Of a DNA stretch of 64,000 bases, positions 29,764-37,005 are shown piece after piece. Positions within the stretch are counted from its first letter, which is position 1. Each line of letters opens with the position of its first letter. Below the pieces are notes generated by a model. The model saw only the letters and a list, made by a program, of their open reading frames with translations. It ran no database searches and was not told where the DNA came from. The translations under genes were made by a program, and so were the position numbers. Source of the DNA: Flavobacteriaceae bacterium NBU2973 (lineage in GTDB: Bacteria; Bacteroidota; Bacteroidia; Flavobacteriales; Flavobacteriaceae); the NCBI GenBank assembly GCA_026162565.1, contig JAOEIQ010000003.1, positions 62,001 to 126,000 on the forward strand, written 5' to 3'.

Positions 29764-32370
29764 ATGAATTTTAATAACTATACTATAAAATCACAAGAAG
29801 CGATTCAGCAAGCACAACAGCTTGCCCAAAGCTATGGTCATCAACAAATAGAAAACGAACACGTATTTAAAGGTATTCTAGAAGTTGATGAAAACGTATT
29901 GCCATTTTTACTTAAAAAATTGACTGTAAATACTACAATATTACAGCAAATTTTAGACAAGGAACTTGAAAGCTTTTCTAAAGTTACAGGAACAGATATT
30001 ATGTTGTCTCGTGAAGCAGGAAAAAGCTTAAACGAAGCGTCTATTATTGCTAAAAAAATGAACGATGACTTTGTATCCATAGAACATTTGTTTTTAGCTA
30101 TTTTTAAATCTAAAAGTAAAATTGCTCAAATTTTAAAAGATCAAGGTGTTACAGAAAAAGGGATTGAAGCTAGCATAGAAGAGCTACGCAAAGGCGATCG
30201 CGTAACGTCCCAAAGTCAAGAGGATACGTATAATTCTTTGAATAAATATGCTAAAAACCTTAATCAATTAGCAAAAGATGGCAAGCTAGATCCAGTTATT
30301 GGTCGTGATGAAGAAATTCGTAGAATTTTACAGATTTTATCACGTCGCACAAAGAACAATCCTATTTTAGTTGGTGAACCAGGAACAGGTAAAACAGCTA
30401 TAGCAGAGGGTTTAGCACACAGAATAATTGATGGTGATATTCCAGAAAATCTAGTTGACAAGCAAATATTTGCTTTAGATATGGGAGCATTAATTGCTGG
30501 AGCTAAATTTAAGGGTGAGTTTGAAGAGCGCTTAAAAGCTGTTATAAAAGAAGTAACCACTAGTGAAGGCGATATCGTTTTATTTATTGACGAAATCCAT
30601 ACACTTGTAGGAGCTGGAGGTGGACAAGGCGCAATGGATGCAGCCAATATTTTAAAACCTGCTTTAGCTCGAGGAGAGCTTCGAGCTATTGGTGCAACGA
30701 CTTTAGATGAGTATCAAAAATACTTTGAACAAGATAAGGCTCTAGAGCGCCGTTTTCAAAAAGTCATGGTAGATGAGCCAGATACAGAAAGTGCTATTTC
30801 AATACTTCGTGGTATCAAAGAAAAGTACGAAACACATCATAAGGTTCGTATTAAAGATGAAGCTATTATTGGTGCTGTAGAATTGTCCAATAGGTATATT
30901 ACCAATCGTTTTTTACCAGACAAGGCCATTGATCTCATGGACGAGGCAGCTTCAAAACTTCGAATGGAGATCAATTCTAAACCAGAAGAGCTAGATGTAC
31001 TCGATAGAAAGATTATGCAGCTAGAAATAGAAATTGAAGCTATTAAGAGGGAAAAAGACGAAACAAAATTAAAATCACTTCGTTCTGATTTAGCAAATCT
31101 AAAAGAAGAACGTAACGACATTAATGCCAAATGGAAATCTGAAAAGGAAGTTGTTGATACTATTCAGAATATAAAACAAGATATCGAAAACTATAAATTG
31201 GAAGCTGAACGTGCTGAACGTGAAGGTGATTATGGTAAAGTAGCAGAATTGCGTTACGGAAAGATTAAAGAAGCAACAGAAGCCCTTGAAGCACAGCAGG
31301 CAATACTTGCAAACCAGAAAGATAATTCTCTAATTAAAGAAGAAGTCACCTACGAGGATATTGCAGACGTAGTTGCTAAATGGACAGGTATTCCTGTAAC
31401 AAAGATGATACAGAGTGAGCGCGAAAAACTATTAAAATTGGAAGACGAATTGCACAAACGTGTCGTTGGACAAGAAGAGGCTATAGTCGCTGTTAGCGAT
31501 GCTGTACGTCGTTCTAGAGCTGGTTTACAAAATCCACAAAAACCAATTGGAACATTCTTATTTCTTGGTACAACAGGAGTTGGTAAAACAGAGTTAGCAA
31601 AAGCATTAGCAGACTATTTATTTGATGATGAAAACGCCATGACACGAATTGATATGAGCGAATATCAAGAGCGTCATGCAGTAAGCAGATTAGTTGGAGC
31701 TCCTCCAGGATATGTAGGTTATGATGAAGGTGGACAACTTACTGAAGCTGTTAGAAGAAAACCGTATTCAGTTGTTTTATTAGATGAAATAGAAAAAGCG
31801 CATCCAGATACCTTTAATATTTTATTACAAGTATTAGACGAAGGACGTTTGACAGATAATAAAGGACGTATTGCTGATTTTAAAAACACGATTATTATTA
31901 TGACGTCTAATATGGGAAGTCAGATTATACAAGAGCGTTTTGAAGCAGCAAAAGATATCGATTCTGCAATGGAATCTGCAAAAGTGGATGTCCTCGGATT
32001 ACTAAAACAAATGGTAAGACCAGAGTTTTTAAATCGAATTGACGATACTATTATGTTTACGCCTTTAACAAAAGATAATATAAAGGATATAGTAGGTTTA
32101 CAGTTAAAAGGCATCACGAAAATGATAGCGCAGCAAGGTATTACGTTTGATGCTACAGAAGAAGCTATAACCTATTTAGCTGAAAAAGGATTTGAGCCTG
32201 AATATGGCGCAAGACCTGTAAAACGAGTGATACAAAAAGAAGTGCTTAACGCTTTAAGTAAAGAAATTTTGGCTGGTAAAGTAACTACAGATAGTATTAT
32301 ATTACTAGATGCCTTTGACGATCAATTGGTATTTAGAAATCAAGGTGATTTAGTAGCGGAAGAATTTTAA
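29764..32370 (+). CDS. clpB: ATP-dependent disaggregase ClpB
   Basis: An 868-residue Hsp100 chaperone of normal length; threads aggregated proteins through its hexamer with DnaK/DnaJ. Order: N-domain repeats (1-150, MNFNNYTIKSQEAIQQAQQLAQSYGH), AAA-1 with Walker A GEPGTGKT (204-211) and Walker B VLFIDEIHTL, a ClpB-specific M-domain coiled coil (about 400-530, which separates it from ClpA/ClpC), AAA-2 with GTTGVGKT (602-609), VLLDEIEKAH and GARPVKRVIQ sensor 2. A hairpin terminator follows. No TAnnTTTG box is obvious; heat-shock control by the upstream inverted repeats is possible. Confidence 0.97.
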   Translation: MNFNNYTIKSQEAIQQAQQLAQSYGHQQIENEHVFKGILEVDENVLPFLLKKLTVNTTILQQILDKELESFSKVTGTDIMLSREAGKSLNEASIIAKKMNDDFVSIEHLFLAIFKSKSKIAQILKDQGVTEKGIEASIEELRKGDRVTSQSQEDTYNSLNKYAKNLNQLAKDGKLDPVIGRDEEIRRILQILSRRTKNNPILVGEPGTGKTAIAEGLAHRIIDGDIPENLVDKQIFALDMGALIAGAKFKGEFEERLKAVIKEVTTSEGDIVLFIDEIHTLVGAGGGQGAMDAANILKPALARGELRAIGATTLDEYQKYFEQDKALERRFQKVMVDEPDTESAISILRGIKEKYETHHKVRIKDEAIIGAVELSNRYITNRFLPDKAIDLMDEAASKLRMEINSKPEELDVLDRKIMQLEIEIEAIKREKDETKLKSLRSDLANLKEERNDINAKWKSEKEVVDTIQNIKQDIENYKLEAERAEREGDYGKVAELRYGKIKEATEALEAQQAILANQKDNSLIKEEVTYEDIADVVAKWTGIPVTKMIQSEREKLLKLEDELHKRVVGQEEAIVAVSDAVRRSRAGLQNPQKPIGTFLFLGTTGVGKTELAKALADYLFDDENAMTRIDMSEYQERHAVSRLVGAPPGYVGYDEGGQLTEAVRRKPYSVVLLDEIEKAHPDTFNILLQVLDEGRLTDNKGRIADFKNTIIIMTSNMGSQIIQERFEAAKDIDSAMESAKVDVLGLLKQMVRPEFLNRIDDTIMFTPLTKDNIKDIVGLQLKGITKMIAQQGITFDATEEAITYLAEKGFEPEYGARPVKRVIQKEVLNALSKEILAGKVTTDSIILLDAFDDQLVFRNQGDLVAEEF

Positions 32371-32433
32371 TTTTTTCATGTTCGGCTGTAACATTTGTAA
32401 ATAAATACAGTCTTAATCTTGGTTGGTTAGTTG

Positions 32434-32478
32434 AAAAGCAACGCAAGTTTCAATCTTGAAATGCGCGTTGCTTTTTAT
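32434..32478 (+). terminator. clpB terminator
   Basis: AAAAGCAACGC (32434-32444) pairs perfectly with GCGTTGCTTTT (32465-32475), loop of 20 bases with a small inner stem (GTTTCA/TTGAAAT), followed by T-rich sequence. Confidence 0.75.
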
Positions 32479-32537
32479 TTATGTAATCTTCTAAAAAATA
32501 TGTATATTAATATCAATTAAAAACCAACCATCTTATT

Positions 32538-33080
32538 ATGAAAATCCTAAAGTATTTTTTAGTCCTATTAGTAATTGTAGCAATTGTCTTTTTTGGGAGC
32601 GGTTTACTAACGCCATCTGTCACCTATGAAAGCGAAATAAGTGTTAACAAACCTGTAAAAGAAGCTTGGTCAGTATTATCAGATGAATCTAAAGTAAAGG
32701 ACTGGATAGAAGGCTATAAACGCTCTGAACTTGTTAGTGGAACTCCAAATACTGTTGGTGCTACTTCAAACGTGTATGTTGACAATCAAGGTCAAGAGAT
32801 GATGATGACAGAAACCATTACAGAATTTATTCCTCATAAAAAAATGGCTATGACTTTTACTATGGATTTTATGGATATGGATTATGAAATGACTTTAAAC
32901 GAGTCTAATGGAAAAACCAACATCAAGTCTACATCAACAACTAAAGGCAATAGTCTGTTTGCAAAATCTTTGATGTCATTTATGAAATCTGGTATGAAAG
33001 CTCAAGAAGACGCGAACATGGCAAGACTTGAAAAAGTAATAAACAATAATACCACAGACTATTTTCAAGAAACCAATTAA
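32538..33080 (+). CDS. SRPBCC (START/Bet v1-like) family protein with N-terminal membrane anchor
   Basis: A 180-residue protein: a hydrophobic N-terminal segment (about 4-25, FLVLLVIVAIVFFGSGLL) and then a hydrophobic-ligand-binding SRPBCC fold (SVTYESEISVNKPVKEAWSVLSDESKVKDWIEGYKRSELVSG; TETITEFIPHKKMAMTF). Met-rich middle strand (MTFTMDFMDMDYEMTL). Family members bind lipids or polyketides or act in stress response; nothing here tells which. It lies just upstream of the TetR gene but is separated from it by a 40-bp palindrome. Confidence 0.75.
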   Translation: MKILKYFLVLLVIVAIVFFGSGLLTPSVTYESEISVNKPVKEAWSVLSDESKVKDWIEGYKRSELVSGTPNTVGATSNVYVDNQGQEMMMTETITEFIPHKKMAMTFTMDFMDMDYEMTLNESNGKTNIKSTSTTKGNSLFAKSLMSFMKSGMKAQEDANMARLEKVINNNTTDYFQETN

Positions 33081-33127
33081 ATAAATATTCTACTGAATTT
33101 ATTAATTAGGCTCTGTTCTCAAATAAT

Positions 33128-33167
33128 TATACATAAAAATATACCAATTGGTATATTTTTATGTATA
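33128..33167. promoter_or_regulatory. 40-bp perfect palindrome: TetR-type operator
   Basis: The sequence is a perfect palindrome over 40 bases centred between 33147 and 33148, with the core ATACCAATTGGTAT. It ends nine bases before the preferred tetR start and overlaps a TATATTTA box (33164-33171), so a bound repressor would block its own promoter. The same core half-sites recur at 33791. Confidence 0.75.
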
Positions 33168-33175
33168 TTTACAAC

Positions 33176-33772
33176 ATGCTAACTAAATCTGAACTAACAA
33201 CACAATATATTTTAGAAACTGTAGCACCAATTTTTAATAAAAATGGTTATGCAGCTACTAGCATGAGCGATATTACCACAGCTACTGGATTGACTAAAGG
33301 TGCTATTTATGGTAATTTTAAAAATAAAGAAGAATTAGCTATTGCAGCCTTTAAGTATACAGTAAAAAATTTAATGTCCCGAATTGCAAAACATTTAGAG
33401 TTAAGTGATTCTCCCATTCAAAAACTATTTCTAATTACGGATTTTTATCGTAATTATTATGATTACAGTAAACAATTAGGAGGTTGTCCTGTTTTAAACA
33501 TTGGTGTAGACGCCAATAATAAAAACTCATTATTGTTAAAAAATGTAAGAATTGTTATAGAAAACATTCAAGATAAAGTAGCTACTATAATTGAAAATGG
33601 TATTGAAATAGGTGAAATTTCTGAAGACGTTAATGCTATGCAATTTGCAAAACGATTAGATACTATGATACAAGGTGCTATTTTTATGACTTACACTATG
33701 AATGATGAATTTTATTTAAAAGATACCATGAATCAGTTAGATCAAATAATACATAACGAAATCAAAGCTTAA
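33176..33772 (+). CDS. TetR/AcrR family transcriptional regulator
   Basis: With the start at 33176 the protein has 198 residues; the ATG at 33161 lies inside the operator palindrome and is less likely. The N-terminal helix-turn-helix is clear (LETVAPIFNKNGYAATSMSDITTATGLTKGAIYGNFKNKEELAIAAF, about 11-57); the rest is the all-helical ligand/dimer domain, which contains GGCPVLNIGVDANN as in regulators of the AcrR type acting on acyl or aromatic compounds. Palindromic sites before it and before the next gene indicate autoregulation and control of the thioesterase gene. Confidence 0.9.
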   Translation: MLTKSELTTQYILETVAPIFNKNGYAATSMSDITTATGLTKGAIYGNFKNKEELAIAAFKYTVKNLMSRIAKHLELSDSPIQKLFLITDFYRNYYDYSKQLGGCPVLNIGVDANNKNSLLLKNVRIVIENIQDKVATIIENGIEIGEISEDVNAMQFAKRLDTMIQGAIFMTYTMNDEFYLKDTMNQLDQIIHNEIKA

Positions 33773-33788
33773 AAAAAATTTACACTAT

Positions 33789-33808
33789 AATATACCATTT
33801 GGTATATT
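33789..33808. promoter_or_regulatory. Second TetR operator, upstream of the thioesterase gene
   Basis: AATATACCA-TT-TGGTATATT: perfect 9-bp arms, sharing the half-site pattern ATACCA-N2-TGGTAT with the palindrome at 33128. It overlaps a TATATTTT box (33803-33810) 15 bases before the next ATG. Confidence 0.7.
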
Positions 33809-33824
33809 TTAAAACAAGACTATC

Positions 33825-34316
33825 ATGAAGCAACTACCAAAAATATTAGAGAGTAAAACAAAAATCAGATTTCAACATTGTGATCCTTTTAATCATTTAA
33901 ATAACGGAAATTATATTAACTATTTTATAAATCATCGAGAAGATGCTCTTATCGATAATTATGATCTTGATATCTATAAAATAGGGCAAACAACTGGTAA
34001 AAGTTGGGTATCAGGTAGTAATCAAATTGTGTATTTAAAACCTGCTTTTTTAATGGAAGTCGTTACTATACAATCACAATTAATACGATTTACAGAATCA
34101 GAATTATATGTTGAAATGCGTATGTATGATGAAGATAAAACACATCTAAAGTCACTACTATGGTCTAGTTTTGTTCATGTAGATATGCTAAAACAAAAAA
34201 GGACTATTCATTCTGAAGAACTCATGAAAATCTTTCAGTCTGTTCATGCTCCAATAGATGCATCAGTTTTTGAGCAGCGAATCAATTCCATAAAAAAACC
34301 TCCAGTGGCTGTATAA
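33825..34316 (+). CDS. Acyl-CoA thioesterase-like hotdog protein (4HBT family)
   Basis: A 163-residue hotdog-fold protein. The signature FQHCDPFNHLNNGNYINYF (about 17-35) has the catalytic Asp and the HLNN motif of YbgC/4-hydroxybenzoyl-CoA thioesterases. It should hydrolyse acyl-CoA thioesters in the cytosol. It has its own TetR-type operator and follows tetR by 52 bases, so it is the probable regulated target; the inducer may be an acyl-CoA or fatty acid (inference). Followed by a terminator. Confidence 0.82.
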   Translation: MKQLPKILESKTKIRFQHCDPFNHLNNGNYINYFINHREDALIDNYDLDIYKIGQTTGKSWVSGSNQIVYLKPAFLMEVVTIQSQLIRFTESELYVEMRMYDEDKTHLKSLLWSSFVHVDMLKQKRTIHSEELMKIFQSVHAPIDASVFEQRINSIKKPPVAV

Positions 34317-34352
34317 ATATTTTGGGAACATCTTAATGGATGTTAGTTAATT

Positions 34353-34390
34353 AAGAAGACTACTTAAATTGCGAGTGGTCTTCTTTTTTT
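34353..34390 (+). terminator. Terminator after the thioesterase gene
   Basis: AAGAAGACTAC (34353-34363) pairs with GTGGTCTTCTT (34375-34385) through 11 bp with one mismatch or wobble, followed by seven T residues. Confidence 0.75.
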
Positions 34391-34437
34391 ATACCTATTA
34401 TTGCATAAAATTTTTAATGCTGTTAGATTTACTCCAC

Positions 34438-35097
34438 ATGAAATTAAATACTTATATAGATCATACATTACTTAAACCGACAGCTACAGAAACAGATATA
34501 ATTAAACTCTGTAAAGAAGCAATAGATTATAACTTTTTTTCTGTTTGTGTCAACAGTTGTTATGTAAGTTTAGCAAAGCAGCAATTGCAAAACACATCTG
34601 TAAAAATTTGTACTGTCGTAGGTTTTCCTTTAGGAGCAATGAGCACCAAAGCTAAAGTATTTGAAACTCAACAAGCAATAACTGATGGTACCGATGAAAT
34701 AGACATGGTTATAAATATTGGTTTTTTAAAAAGTAAAAACTTTGATGCTGTTTGGAAAGATATTGAAGCTGTAAAAACACTAATTCCAAATAAAACACTA
34801 AAAGTAATTATCGAAACGTGTTATTTAGATGAATTTGAAATCATTAAAGCTAGTGAATTAGCAATTCAATCTGGAGCAGATTATATTAAAACATCAACCG
34901 GTTTTGGTGCAGAAGGAGCTACATTTAATGATATCAGAATTATGAAAAGCGTTATTACTAATTGTGGTACAAAAATTAAAGCATCTGGAGGCATTAGAGA
35001 TTTAGAAACTGCTATACAATACATTAAACTTGGTGTTGATAGAATTGGCACCTCTTCTGGTGTTAAAATTATAGATGAACTCAATAATTCTATGTAA
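34438..35097 (+). CDS. deoC: Deoxyribose-phosphate aldolase
   Basis: With the ATG at 34438 (MKLNTYIDHTLLKPTATETDI) the protein is 219 residues, the usual length; an in-frame TTG at 34369 would run back into the upstream terminator hairpin. Visible: DHTLLKP, SVCVNSCYV, VGFPLG, DEIDMVINIGFLKS (catalytic Asp), KVIIETCYL with the Schiff-base region YIKTSTGFGAEGAT (Lys near 150) and IKASGGIRD. It cleaves deoxyribose-5-phosphate to glyceraldehyde-3-phosphate and acetaldehyde in nucleoside salvage. Confidence 0.95.
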   Translation: MKLNTYIDHTLLKPTATETDIIKLCKEAIDYNFFSVCVNSCYVSLAKQQLQNTSVKICTVVGFPLGAMSTKAKVFETQQAITDGTDEIDMVINIGFLKSKNFDAVWKDIEAVKTLIPNKTLKVIIETCYLDEFEIIKASELAIQSGADYIKTSTGFGAEGATFNDIRIMKSVITNCGTKIKASGGIRDLETAIQYIKLGVDRIGTSSGVKIIDELNNSM

Positions 35098-35124
35098 TTT
35101 CACATTATCTTATTTAAAAATAAA

Positions 35125-35646
35125 ATGAAAAATCTATTTACGCTTCTATTATTAATTGCTCTCGTTCTGCCTTCTTGTGCGCAAGAGACTGAAAAAGAAA
35201 TAAAAAAAGAAACTTCTACATACTATTTTATTAGGCATGCAGAAAAAGACAGAAGTGATCCTAACAATAAAAACCCTAACCTGATACAAAAAGGAATTTT
35301 AAGAGCAGCTAAATGGAGTTATGTTTTAGGAAGTGTCCAATTTGATGCAATCTATTCAACAGATTATAATAGAACAAAACAAACGGCTGCTCCTACTGCA
35401 GAAGTACAAAACATTAAGGTGCAATTATACGATCCTCGAAATATTGATGCCAAAGCATTTTTAGAAAAAACCAAAGGGCAAACTGTTTTAGTTGTAGGCC
35501 ATAGTAACACAACTCCAATGTTTGTAAATGCCTTGCTAGGCGCGCAAAAATATGATGATATTAAAGATGATAATAATGCTAATTTATATATAGTAACTAT
35601 TTCCGGTTCGGGCGAAATAAGTGATACATTATTATTAATTGATTAA
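35125..35646 (+). CDS. Histidine phosphatase family lipoprotein
   Basis: A 173-residue lipoprotein (LPSC, Cys18). The phosphoglycerate-mutase-like fold is shown by the RHAEK motif (about 38-42, phosphorylated His), STDYNRTKQTA and the second catalytic His in VVGHSNTTP. Located outside the cytoplasm, so probably a phosphatase or phosphohydrolase on periplasmic substrates. It follows deoC by 27 bases, likely co-transcribed. Its stop overlaps the stop of the converging gene by four bases. Confidence 0.85.
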   Translation: MKNLFTLLLLIALVLPSCAQETEKEIKKETSTYYFIRHAEKDRSDPNNKNPNLIQKGILRAAKWSYVLGSVQFDAIYSTDYNRTKQTAAPTAEVQNIKVQLYDPRNIDAKAFLEKTKGQTVLVVGHSNTTPMFVNALLGAQKYDDIKDDNNANLYIVTISGSGEISDTLLLID

Positions 35647-36380
35647 TGCACAACTATATTTTCAGTCTCTATTTTAGATACTAACTTTAGTTGATTATTT
35701 TCAAATAGCTTACCTAAATTTTCTAAAGAACTATCTTTAGTATCAGGTTTATAATTATTGTAATCAACAAATCGTAATCCATTAACTATACGCTCGTTGT
35801 AAGCTTCTCTAAAACGCATTCCTCCGCCATTCACTGCAAACGAATATGCTAAATAATCAATTTTAAACGTTTCAGAATTAAACCAATATATATAAACATC
35901 ATCAAAATCCTCTCCTCCACCTTTTTCATTAAATGTTACTTGAATTTTATAATACTTCTTACTTTTAATATCTTCTTCCTCTATAAACTTTTTATTAACG
36001 GCTGGATCATTTAATCCATGTGGCAGTAATACAAAATAATTAACAGAATTTATTGAATTCTCTATTCTTCTTGACAAAGAATCTGGCATTTTTATTGAAG
36101 CTATATTTACAAGTCTTTCAAATGGTTTTATATTTCCATAAGAATCAATAATAGTTTGAGAAGAATCTAATGTAATTCTAGTGTATTCAAAGTTGCTATT
36201 AGTAAGTTTAGACTTGTAGTGTCTTCCTCTAAAATCAAATTCAAAATCTAGGCTTTTATAATTTTCGCCACCTGAAACTAGTATGGATTTATCAACAATC
36301 TCTTGAGCACTCATACTTATCTCATTTTTACAAGAATTAAAAGTCAAAACTATTGATACTAATAAAAGAATTCTATGCAT
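35643..36380 (-). CDS. Lipoprotein, probable DUF6503 family
   Basis: Start placed at the ATG at 36380, giving 245 residues with a clean lipoprotein signal (MHRILLLVSIVLTFNSC, Cys17); the ATG at 36416 would put 12 polar residues before it. The remainder is beta-rich and LolA/LppX-like in look: SMSAQEIVDKSILVSGGENYKSLDFEFDFRGRHYKSKL, DDVYIYWFNSETFKIDYLAYSF, GMRFREAYNERIVNGLRFVDYNNY. Function unknown; a role in carrying a hydrophobic ligand is only a guess. Confidence 0.65.
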   Translation of the reverse strand: MHRILLLVSIVLTFNSCKNEISMSAQEIVDKSILVSGGENYKSLDFEFDFRGRHYKSKLTNSNFEYTRITLDSSQTIIDSYGNIKPFERLVNIASIKMPDSLSRRIENSINSVNYFVLLPHGLNDPAVNKKFIEEEDIKSKKYYKIQVTFNEKGGGEDFDDVYIYWFNSETFKIDYLAYSFAVNGGGMRFREAYNERIVNGLRFVDYNNYKPDTKDSSLENLGKLFENNQLKLVSKIETENIVVH

Positions 36381-36482
36381 ACTATTTTTTTGAAACATAG
36401 TCGCGAAACTAATCATTTAATAACAGAAACTTGAGGAAAATAGAAGTCAATCATAGCATAATTTTATGTAGTTTTGAAACCA

Positions 36483-36941
36483 ATGCAGAAAACAATTAAC
36501 ATACTAAATAAGAAAGCTAAATTTCAGTATGAAATACTGGATAAATATACTGCTGGAATCGTATTAACTGGAACAGAAATTAAATCCATCAGATCCAGTA
36601 AAGCGTCTATTGCCGAAAGTTTTTGTGAGTTTAATGATCGAGGTGAATTGTTTGTTATAAACATGACAATCGAAGAGTATATGTATGGCAACTATTATAA
36701 TCATAAACCAAAAGCCGAACGTAAATTATTACTAAATAAAAAAGAGTTAAAAAAACTTCATAAAGATTCTGAAGCCAAAGGCTTAACAATTATACCTTTA
36801 CGATTATTTATTAATGAAAAAGGCTACGCCAAATTAGATATTGCTCTTGCTCAAGGAAAAAAATTATATGATAAACGCGAAACTATTAAAGACAGAGACA
36901 ATAAACGTGATTTAGATAGAATTAAGAAAAGTTTTCGATAA
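36483..36941 (+). CDS. smpB: SsrA-binding protein SmpB
   Basis: With the ATG at 36483 ([18 protein letters not shown]) the protein has 152 residues; a TTG three codons earlier is less likely. Typical motifs: [68 protein letters not shown]. It binds tmRNA and brings it to stalled ribosomes for trans-translation. The basic C-terminal tail (DRIKKSFR) is complete. Confidence 0.96.
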   Translation: MQKTINILNKKAKFQYEILDKYTAGIVLTGTEIKSIRSSKASIAESFCEFNDRGELFVINMTIEEYMYGNYYNHKPKAERKLLLNKKELKKLHKDSEAKGLTIIPLRLFINEKGYAKLDIALAQGKKLYDKRETIKDRDNKRDLDRIKKSFR

Positions 36942-37005
36942 CTTTATCATAGTTCTAACAAATTTACGTTACTTTAAAAACTATGTTTGGCGAAACTATC
37001 AATCA

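Noticed and set aside
30264-30647. Minus-strand open frame inside clpB
   Set aside because: It lies entirely antisense to a well-conserved chaperone domain and has no protein-like features; the same holds for other antisense frames in this window.
33161-33175. Earlier ATG for the TetR regulator
   Set aside because: It lies within the 40-bp operator palindrome; the ATG at 33176 leaves the operator and promoter free.
34369-34437. Longer deoC product starting at TTG 34369
   Set aside because: It would begin inside the terminator hairpin of the preceding gene and add 23 hydrophobic residues not typical of the enzyme.
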